Shown here: one piece after another, positions 1 through 5,464 of the stretch | How the letters are laid out: the number at the start of each line of letters is the position of its first letter | How positions within the stretch are numbered: the stretch's first letter is position 1 | Source of the DNA: Gammaproteobacteria bacterium | Lineage (GTDB): Bacteria; Pseudomonadota; Gammaproteobacteria; Xanthomonadales; Xanthomonadaceae | DNA: 8,372 bases | Reading direction: 5' to 3' | NCBI GenBank assembly: GCA_012510865.1 | Contig: JAAZHF010000321.1 | Span: 1 to 8,372, forward strand | Made by a program: the position numbers and the translations under genes | Notes under the pieces: generated by a model | The model's database searches: none | Told to the model about the DNA's origin: nothing | Seen by the model: the letters and a program-made list of their open reading frames with translations, nothing else

Positions 1-1347
1 GCCCGCTACGCCCCGGCCTACTACGAGGACACCGACCTCGCCTTCGCGGTGCGCGACGCCGGCCTGCGCGTGCTCTACCAGCCGGCCGCGCGCGTGGTGC
101 ACGACGAGGGCGCCACCTCGGGCACCGACACCTCGGGCGGCGCCAAGGCCGCGCAGCTGCGCAACCAGGCCGTGTTCCTCGCGCACCGCGGCGATGCCAT
201 CGCCGGCCACGGCGAACGCCGGGAGCCGACGCCGGCGATGCTCCACCGCGGCCGGCGCCAGGTGCTGGTGATCGACGCACTGACGCCGCAGCCCGACCGC
301 GACTCGGGCTCGCTGCGACTGGTCAACCTGATGCGGCTGCTGCGGGAGGAAGGCGCGCACGTGGTGTTCCTGCCCGCCAACCGCCGCCACGACGGCCGCT
401 ATACCCGGGACCTGCGGCAGATGGGCGTCGAAGCCTGGTGCGCGCCGCACGCCGCGCGCGCTCCCGCCTGGCTGGCCGAGCACGGCGCGCGCTTCGATGC
501 GGTGATGGTGTGCCGCCACTACGTCGCCAGCGAGTTCCTGCCGCTGCTGCGTCGGCACGCGCCGCAGGCCCGGGTGGTGTTCGACAGCATCGACCTGCAC
601 TACCTGCGCGAGGCGCGCACCGCCGGGGTCACCGGCGACGCGGCGCTCGCCAGGGCCGCGGCGCGCACCCGGCGCCGCGAGCTGGCGGTGATCGCCGCGG
701 CCGACACCACGCTCGTGGTCAGCGAGGTCGAGCGCGGGGTGCTGGCGAAGGACGCACCGGACGCCCGCGTCGAAGTGCTGTCCAACCTGCACCGCGTCGC
801 CGGGCCCGGGCTGCCCTTCGACCAGCGCAGCGGCCTGGTGTTCGTCGGTGGCTTCCGGCACCCGCCCAACGGCGACGGGGTGCAGTGGTTCGTCGACGAG
901 ATCCTGCCGCTGGTGCGCGAGCGGCTGCCGGGGGTGCGCTTCCACTGCATCGGCGGCGACGTCCCGCCGGAGGTTGCCCGCCTCGGCGAGGCACCCGGCG
1001 TGACCGTGCACGGCCACGTGCCCGACATCACGCCCTACATGGAGGGCTGCCGGCTGGCGGTGGCGCCGCTGCGCTTCGGCGCCGGGGTGAAGGGCAAGGT
1101 CAACCTCAGCATGGCCCATGGGCAGCCGGTGGTCGCGACCGGCTGCGCCGCCGAAGGCATGCACCTGGTCGATGGCCGGGATGCGCTGCTCGCCGACGAC
1201 GCGGCGGCATTCGCGGACGCGGTGGTGCGCGGCTACGTGGACCGCGGCCTGTGGGAGCGCCTGTCGGCCGCCGGGCTCGAAAACGTCGCGCGCCATTTTT
1301 CCGCGGACGCCGCGCGCGAAACCGTGCGCCGCGTCTTCATGGCCTGA
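1..1347 (+). CDS. GT2-GT4 fused glycosyltransferase, 5' end outside window
   Basis: The frame is open from base 1 and ends in TGA, giving 448 visible residues; the true start lies upstream. Visible residues 1-40 look like the end of a GT2 (GT-A fold) domain: YYEDTDLAFAVRDAG carries the acidic EDTD and the following Arg typical of that region, then a VLYQPAARVVH strand. After a linker, a GT4-type (GT-B) domain starts near residue 87 (VLVIDALTPQPDRDSGS) and contains FVGGFRHPPNGDG at about 280, GAGVKGKVNLSMAHGQPVVAT at 360-380 and the acidic AEGM at 384-387. Such tandem transferases usually build O-antigen or other surface polysaccharide from nucleotide sugars at the cytoplasmic face of the membrane; the sugars cannot be read from sequence. 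A GTG at 49 is in frame, but the GT2 signature continues upstream of it, so it is not the start. The stop lies 6 bp from that of the converging gene. Confidence 0.85.
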   Translation, partial: ARYAPAYYEDTDLAFAVRDAGLRVLYQPAARVVHDEGATSGTDTSGGAKAAQLRNQAVFLAHRGDAIAGHGERREPTPAMLHRGRRQVLVIDALTPQPDRDSGSLRLVNLMRLLREEGAHVVFLPANRRHDGRYTRDLRQMGVEAWCAPHAARAPAWLAEHGARFDAVMVCRHYVASEFLPLLRRHAPQARVVFDSIDLHYLREARTAGVTGDAALARAAARTRRRELAVIAAADTTLVVSEVERGVLAKDAPDARVEVLSNLHRVAGPGLPFDQRSGLVFVGGFRHPPNGDGVQWFVDEILPLVRERLPGVRFHCIGGDVPPEVARLGEAPGVTVHGHVPDITPYMEGCRLAVAPLRFGAGVKGKVNLSMAHGQPVVATGCAAEGMHLVDGRDALLADDAAAFADAVVRGYVDRGLWERLSAAGLENVARHFSADAARETVRRVFMA

Positions 1348-1353
1348 TCCGCC

Positions 1354-2712
1354 TCAGTCGAAGCGCAGCGCGGCCGCCGCCGCGCGCACGCGCTGCTCGA
1401 AGGCCGCCAGCCCGGGCACTCCGGGGTCGGCAACGCGGGCACCCGCTAGCGCGCCGCGCGCGCCGCCCACGTCCCCGGCGCCGAGGCGTTCGTCGCCCAC
1501 GGCGAGCCAGCGCTCGGCGAGCTGGCGCCGCGCCGCCGCCACCTCGCCCGCGTCGTCGCCGAGCGCGGCGCGGGCATCGAGGCAGGCCGCGGCGCGGGCA
1601 AGGCGGTTCCCGGTCAGCGCCGAGGCATGGCATTCGCGCGCCGCGGGCAGCAGCCGCGCCGCGGCCGCGGCCGCGTCCCGGGCCGACGGGTCGAGCGCGA
1701 GCGCGGCCGCGACCTTCAGCGCGGCGCTGTCCGCGGACGACCCGAAGGGATCGCCGGCGGCTTCGACGCTGCGCGCTTCGGCCAGCAGGGCGGCCACCCG
1801 CGCCGCCCGCTGCTCCGGGTCCAGCGCCGCGGCCTGCAGGCCTGCTCCGCGATCCTCGGCCGCGTCGGCGACGGATCCGTCCCGGGCCAGCAGGCGCGCG
1901 AGGTCGTCGCCACCCAGGCGCGACTCCTCCATCAGCCGCGCCAGCGTGTCCGGCAGGTCGACGTGCCCGGCGTCATAGGCGCGCACGGTCGCCACCAGGC
2001 GGACCGCGTCCTCGAGGTCGCCCGCGCGCAGCGCCTCGCTGGCCTGCGCGAGCAGCTCCGCGAGCGCGTCCTCGCGCCCGCGCAGCGCACCGGCGTGCCC
2101 CGGCTCCAGCGCCAGGACCCGCGCGTACAGGGGCAGCGCCGCGTCGTCAGCGCCGTCCAGCCGGCCCGCCGCGTGCGCGCGTCCGGCGCGGTCGTACAGG
2201 TCGTCGATGCCGGCCAGGCCGGCCTCGCGCTGGCGCAGGGCCTCGGCCAGCGCATCGGCCTCGGCGCGTGGGACCGACAGCGTGCGCGCGAGATCCAGCA
2301 GCCGATGGGCCTCGTCGAAGCGGTCCTGCGCCAGGGCGCCCCGCGCCTGGTCGAGCGCGGCCAGTGCGACGCGGGCCAGGCCCTGCCGCGCCTCCGGGCG
2401 GTCCGGATCCATCGCGATCGCGGCCTCGAACAGCTCGCGCGCACCGCGGCCGTCGGGAGCGGTCAGCACGCCGCGTGCAAGCGCGTCCTCCGCATCCTGT
2501 CGCAGCGCCTGCGCGCGCGTCTGCGGCCACAGCCACGCGCCGATCGGCTCGCGCAGCACCGCGAGCAGCACGACCGCCAGCATCGAACCGATCAGCCACC
2601 AGCGCCAGTGCCGCGCGACGCCCAGGCGCGCCGACAGGGCCGCAAGCCAGCGCGCGATGGCGGCGGGGCCGGGCGGCGCGGGCAAGCGGTCGACGTGCCT
2701 GCGGGCGTTCAC
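1354..2712 (-). CDS. membrane-anchored TPR-like repeat protein, function unknown
   Basis: This is a 452-residue protein if it starts at the GTG at 2712. That start is chosen because it is the first plausible start codon after the relA stop and leaves the membrane segment intact; no convincing Shine-Dalgarno is seen. An Arg-rich N-terminus (1-37) is followed by one hydrophobic helix at about 38-53 (WWLIGSMLAVVLLAVL), so by the positive-inside rule the remaining ~390 residues should face the periplasm. That part is Ala/Leu/Arg/Asp-rich and alpha-helical, with degenerate TPR-like units such as ARELFEAAIAMDPDRPEARQGLARV (91-115), a second set around LPLYARVLALEPGHAGALRG, and a last one near the C-terminus (LAVGDERLGAGDVGGARGAL). 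The only two cysteines, 361 and 377, are close together and could form a disulfide. It lies 37 bp downstream of relA and is probably cotranscribed. I do not recognise a named family; a scaffold or assembly role is a guess. Confidence 0.75.
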   Translation of the reverse strand: MNARRHVDRLPAPPGPAAIARWLAALSARLGVARHWRWWLIGSMLAVVLLAVLREPIGAWLWPQTRAQALRQDAEDALARGVLTAPDGRGARELFEAAIAMDPDRPEARQGLARVALAALDQARGALAQDRFDEAHRLLDLARTLSVPRAEADALAEALRQREAGLAGIDDLYDRAGRAHAAGRLDGADDAALPLYARVLALEPGHAGALRGREDALAELLAQASEALRAGDLEDAVRLVATVRAYDAGHVDLPDTLARLMEESRLGGDDLARLLARDGSVADAAEDRGAGLQAAALDPEQRAARVAALLAEARSVEAAGDPFGSSADSAALKVAAALALDPSARDAAAAAARLLPAARECHASALTGNRLARAAACLDARAALGDDAGEVAAARRQLAERWLAVGDERLGAGDVGGARGALAGARVADPGVPGLAAFEQRVRAAAAALRFD

Positions 2713-2732
2713 GCCGGCAGCATAAGCCGGCG
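2712..2732 (-). other. 7-bp inverted repeat in front of the TPR gene GTG
   Basis: CGCCGGC at 2712-2718 and GCCGGCG at 2726-2732 form a perfect 7-bp stem with a 7-base loop. It lies in the 37-bp gap after relA, and its last paired base is the first G of the proposed GTG start. No T-run follows on the minus strand, so it does not look like an intrinsic terminator. In such GC-rich DNA a stem of this size may arise by chance; an effect on translation of the downstream gene is possible. Confidence 0.35.
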
Positions 2733-2749
2733 CGGATGAACGTGGCGGC

Positions 2750-3832
2750 TCATGCGCGGCGCGCGCGCTCCACCCCGGGCAGCGACTCGAGCCGGCCCAG
2801 CAGCCGCGACAGCTGGCCGAAGTCGGCCACCCGCAGCGACAGCCGCAGCTGCCCGCGCCCGGCCCCGCCGGAAGCACCGCCGTCGATCGAGAGCACGTGC
2901 GCGTCCTCCTGCGCGATCAGGTTGGTGACGTCCTTCAGCAGGTGCTTGCGATCGACCGCGTCGAGGATGACGGCCGCTTCGTGGCCGCCCCCGCCCGCGC
3001 CCCACTCCACCGGCAGCACGCGCTGCGGCTCGCGCGCGGCCAGCCGCGAGAAGGCCGCGCAGTCGGCGCGGTGGACGCTCACGCCGCGGGCGCGCGTCAG
3101 GTAGCCGGCGATCTCCTCGCCCGGGAGCGGATGGCAGCAGCGCGCGATCTGCACCAGCAGGTTGTCCACGCCCACCACGGTGAAGTCGTGGCCGCCCGCG
3201 CGGCGCACGCGCCTGGGGGCGCGGACCGCGATCAGGCCGTCGTCGGGCGCGGCCTCGGCTTCGCGCTGGGCGCGCTCGTGCTCGGCCAGCGCGCGCGCCA
3301 CCTGGTGCGGGCCCACGTCGCCGAGCGCGACGTGCACGTGCAGCTCGTCGACGCCGTCGACGTTGAAGCGGCGCAGCACCGGCGCGAGGTCGGCCTGTGC
3401 CAGCCCGACCCGCTTGAGCTCGCGCTCCAGCAGTTCGCGGCCGTCCTGCAGGTTGCGCGCGCGGTCGAGCCGGTGGAACCACGCGCGCACCTTCTCGCGC
3501 GAGCGCGCGCTGGCCAGGTAGCCGTTGGTCGCCAGCAGCCAGTCGCGCCGCGGCTCGGCGACCTTCCCGGTGAGGATCTCGACGCGGTCGCCGCTGCGCA
3601 GGACGTGGTCCAGCGGCACGATGCGGCCGTCGACCTTGGCGCCGCGGCAGCGGTGCCCGACCTCGGTGTGCACGCGGTAGGCGAAGTCCAGCGGCGTCGC
3701 GCCGCGGGGCAGGTCGATGACCTCGCCGCGGGGCGTCAGCGCGTAGATGCGGTCCTCGACCAGCTCGGTGGCGAAGGCGCCCGCCAGCGCGCCGTCGCCG
3801 GTCTCCGCGGTGGCGTCGAGCAGGTTGCGCAT
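2750..3832 (-). CDS. relA: RelA C-terminal regulatory half, downstream of the TAG
   Basis: This is 360 residues from the first ATG after the TAG, in the same frame as the N-terminal half. A TGS domain spans 27-88 (DRIYALTPRGEVIDLPRGATPLDFAY through GDRVEILTG), which in RelA contacts the CCA end of uncharged tRNA. A helical region follows (about 95-195). The zinc-finger domain has the conserved pair Cys232-Cys233 in IARCCHPLPGEEIAGYLT plus His254 and Cys258 in VSVHRADC. The C-terminal ACT/RRM domain runs from about 286 to 358. All hallmark residues are present, so this half shows no decay. Alone it has no catalytic domain; it would bind ribosomes or act on the N-terminal fragment. The ATG is preceded by only a weak purine stretch (GATCGAG), so independent strong initiation is unlikely; coupling to the upstream stop or readthrough are the possible ways to express it. 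Confidence 0.75.
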   Translation of the reverse strand: MRNLLDATAETGDGALAGAFATELVEDRIYALTPRGEVIDLPRGATPLDFAYRVHTEVGHRCRGAKVDGRIVPLDHVLRSGDRVEILTGKVAEPRRDWLLATNGYLASARSREKVRAWFHRLDRARNLQDGRELLERELKRVGLAQADLAPVLRRFNVDGVDELHVHVALGDVGPHQVARALAEHERAQREAEAAPDDGLIAVRAPRRVRRAGGHDFTVVGVDNLLVQIARCCHPLPGEEIAGYLTRARGVSVHRADCAAFSRLAAREPQRVLPVEWGAGGGGHEAAVILDAVDRKHLLKDVTNLIAQEDAHVLSIDGGASGGAGRGQLRLSLRVADFGQLSRLLGRLESLPGVERARRA

Positions 3833-3841
3833 CCACTCGAT

Positions 3842-3844
3842 CTA
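3842..3844 (-). other. in-frame amber codon interrupting relA
   Basis: On the minus strand the codons read AAC CGC TAG ATC GAG TGG ATG (N R stop I E W M). In E. coli RelA the matching stretch is D-R-I-A-W-L, with Arg at the position of the stop. Lys or Gln at this site would each be one base from TAG (AAG or CAG). The stop falls in the linker between synthetase and TGS domains. Confidence 0.9.
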
Positions 3845-4918
3845 GCGGTTCACCGCCGCCTCGCCCGCGGCCGAGCGCTGCGATCCGCCGGTCTCCTTGT
3901 AGCGCCAGTGCGCGGCGACGCCGCGCTCGGCCTGCTCGTGCATCTCGCGCGTGCGGATCTGCACTTCCAGGGTCTTGCCGCCGGGGCCGACCACGGCGGT
4001 ATGCAGCGAGCGGTAGTCGTTGTTCTTGGGCCGCGCGATGTAGTCGTCGAACTCCCCGGGGACGGGCGTCCACAGCGCATGCACCACGCCCAGCGCCGCG
4101 TAGCAGGCCTGCACGTCGTCCACCAGCACGCGCACCGCGCGCAGGTCGTAGAGCTCGCCGATCGGCACGTCCTTCTTCTGCATCTTCTTCCAGATGCTGT
4201 AGATGTGCTTGGGGCGCCCGGCGATGTCCGCGCCCTCGATGCCGGCACCGGCAAGCGCGTCGGCCAGGACGCGGGTGACCTCCGCGATATACCGCTCGCG
4301 GCCGGCCCGCTTGTCGTCCAGCAGCTTGGCGATGCGGCGGTAGGTCGCGGGCTCGAGGTGGCGGAAGGCGAGGTCCTCGAGCTCCCACTTGAGCTGCCAG
4401 ATGCCGAGGCGGTTGGCCAGCGGTGCGTGGATGTCGCGGGTGAGGCGCGCCAGCGCGAGGCGCTCGTCGGACGGGAGCGCGTCCGCGGCACGCATCCGCG
4501 CGAGCTGGCGGGCCAGCAGGATCGAGACCACGCGCAGGTCGCGGACGATGGCCAGCAGCAGCCGGCGCAGGCCCTCGTGGCCGCGGCCGGGCGCCTGCTC
4601 GGCGTGCAGCGCCCAGACCTGGTTGGCGGCGGCCTGCCCTTCCAGCAGGGCCGGCAGCGCGGAGCCGGGCGTGGAACGGGCGGCCGCGTCCCGGCGCGCC
4701 CAGTCCGGGACCACGTGCAGGATGGCGGCCACCATCACCTCGCCGTCGGCATCGAGCAGGGCCAGCGCCTCGAGCGTGTCCTCCAGCACCCCGCGGGGGT
4801 CGACGCAGGCCGCCGGCCCGTCCTTCGCGGCGGCGCGGAGCAGGTCCGCCGCCCGTCGCGGCAGCGCGGCCAGCGCGGGCAGCGCCAGCAGCGATTCGAT
4901 GTCCACGGTGTCGGCCAC
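3842..4918 (-). CDS. relA: RelA N-terminal half: pseudo-hydrolase plus (p)ppGpp synthetase
   Basis: This is 358 residues ending at the premature TAG. Residues 1-165 form the helical pseudo-hydrolase region, lacking the metal-binding HD pair. Residues 166-341 are the complete synthetase domain: HAPLANRLGIWQLKWELEDLAFR (164-186), GRPKHIYSIWKKMQKK (234-249; the Arg and Lys contact nucleotide in this family), LYDLRAVRV (256-264), EFDDYIARPKNNDYRSLHT (289-307), and EVQIRTREMHEQAERGVAAHWRYKE (318-342). The motif after EFDDY reads NDYRSLHT rather than the common NGYQSLHT; the guanine-stacking Tyr is kept. As encoded, the product would lack TGS, zinc-finger and ACT/RRM domains, which tie RelA to the ribosome and restrain it. 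It is known that a SpoT fragment of similar extent and C-terminally truncated RelA can make (p)ppGpp without the ribosome, so this piece could be an unregulated synthetase; that is inference. Confidence 0.85.
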   Translation of the reverse strand: MADTVDIESLLALPALAALPRRAADLLRAAAKDGPAACVDPRGVLEDTLEALALLDADGEVMVAAILHVVPDWARRDAAARSTPGSALPALLEGQAAANQVWALHAEQAPGRGHEGLRRLLLAIVRDLRVVSILLARQLARMRAADALPSDERLALARLTRDIHAPLANRLGIWQLKWELEDLAFRHLEPATYRRIAKLLDDKRAGRERYIAEVTRVLADALAGAGIEGADIAGRPKHIYSIWKKMQKKDVPIGELYDLRAVRVLVDDVQACYAALGVVHALWTPVPGEFDDYIARPKNNDYRSLHTAVVGPGGKTLEVQIRTREMHEQAERGVAAHWRYKETGGSQRSAAGEAAVNR

Positions 4919-4984
4919 TCGGGTCCCAGTCCACGCATCGGGACCGACTACACTAGCCGGACCTCGCCATCGGGAACAGACGCC
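4919..4984. promoter_or_regulatory. divergent promoter region, relA / secreted-protein gene
   Basis: These 66 bp are all that separate the two divergent genes, so both 5' signals should lie here or reach into the coding ends. On the plus strand TACACT at 4949-4954 is a fair -10 match, placed to give a short leader before the ATG at 4985; no good -35 hexamer is visible 17 bp upstream. GGGAA at 4972-4976 is a reasonable ribosome binding site for the plus-strand gene. On the minus strand I see only a weak TAGTGT and a poor Shine-Dalgarno (GGGACCC) before the relA GTG. Confidence 0.4.
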
Positions 4985-5464
4985 ATGCCGGTACGCAGCA
5001 TCCTCCTTGCCGCCCTGCTTTTCGCCGCCGTCCCCGTTGCCGCCCAGCAGCCGATCGAAGCGCAGATGAGCGCCGACGAGTTCCGGGCGGCCGGCCTGCA
5101 CAAGCTCAGCGCCGACGAACTGGCCAGCCTCAACGCCTGGCTCGGAAGGACCATCGACGCCGAGACGGGCAAGGCCGCGGAGAGCGCGCGCAGGCAGGTC
5201 GAGGACGAGAACCGCGGGTTCTTCAGCTTCGGCTCGAGCGAGCCGGTGGTCGGGCGGATCGTGGGCGAGTTCCGCGGCTTCGCGCGCGGCCGCGAGTACA
5301 CCCTCGACAACGGCCAGGTCTGGCGCCAGGTCGACGCCGCCAGCCTGGTCGGCGCGCGGCGCGACGGCCCGGAGGTGAAGATCTCGCCGAGCCTGGTCGG
5401 CAACGCCTGGTACATGGCGATCGAGGGCTACAACACGCGGGCGAAGGTCGAGCGCATCAAGTAG
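4985..5464 (+). CDS. small secreted protein, function unknown
   Basis: This is a 159-residue protein. The start ATG is set by GGGAA eight bases upstream and by a clean Sec signal peptide beginning there: MPVR, a hydrophobic core ILLAALLFAAVPV, and a likely cut after VAA at residue 20. The mature part has a charged helical section (residues 29-77, including DEFRAAGLHKLSADELASLNAWL), then a Phe/Gly-rich turn (FFSFGSS), then a probable small beta domain from about 87 with GEFRGFARGREYTLDNGQVWRQVD and IEGYNTRAKVERI. There are no cysteines and no lipobox, so it should be a soluble periplasmic or exported protein. From memory the helix-plus-YTLDNGQVW arrangement recurs in xanthomonad exported proteins of unknown role; I cannot name a family. 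It is divergent from relA and overlaps the hrpA 3' end by 8 bp. The frame stays open upstream across the antisense of relA, but that is a composition effect. Confidence 0.8.
   Translation: MPVRSILLAALLFAAVPVAAQQPIEAQMSADEFRAAGLHKLSADELASLNAWLGRTIDAETGKAAESARRQVEDENRGFFSFGSSEPVVGRIVGEFRGFARGREYTLDNGQVWRQVDAASLVGARRDGPEVKISPSLVGNAWYMAIEGYNTRAKVERIK

Larger units (their letters stand above)
2750..4918 (-). pseudogene. relA: relA, (p)ppGpp synthetase, broken by in-frame TAG
   Basis: Read through the TAG at codon 359, this locus encodes 722 residues, close to the 744 of E. coli RelA, with all family domains in order: degenerate HD hydrolase, synthetase, TGS, helical, zinc-finger and ACT/RRM. RelA binds ribosomes stalled with uncharged tRNA and makes (p)ppGpp from ATP and GTP/GDP. 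It is RelA rather than SpoT/Rel because the hydrolase HD motif is absent (AAILHVVPDW at 64-73) and the synthetase carries the acidic EFDDY motif (289-293) instead of the basic RxKD of bifunctional enzymes. The only lesion visible is the TAG, with no frameshift or other stop. The start is taken as the GTG at 4918; the GTG at 4906 is an alternative, and an ATG at 4938 is out of frame. The two reading frames are listed separately below. Whether the cell makes one, two or only the first product cannot be told from sequence. Confidence 0.8.

Noticed and set aside
438..3104. An 888-codon open frame on the plus strand crossing the end of the glycosyltransferase, the TPR-like gene and the end of relA
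   Set aside because: The translation is low-complexity Arg/Ala/Pro/Gly with no motif, as expected from shadow frames in very GC-rich DNA, and it conflicts with well-supported genes.
3842..3844. TAG decoded as pyrrolysine
   Set aside because: Pyrrolysine use is restricted to some archaea and few bacteria, there is no sign of its genes here, and the position is an ordinary linker residue in homologues.
4736..4938. Short minus-strand frame starting at the ATG at 4938, considered as the relA start
   Set aside because: It is out of frame with the RelA domains and yields an Arg/Pro-rich peptide with no similarity to RelA.
2897..4984. Long plus-strand open frame antisense to relA, continuous with the small secreted-protein gene
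   Set aside because: It reads as a Val/Ala/Arg/Gln/His-rich mirror of relA without domains. The signal peptide and ribosome binding site place the real start at 4985.
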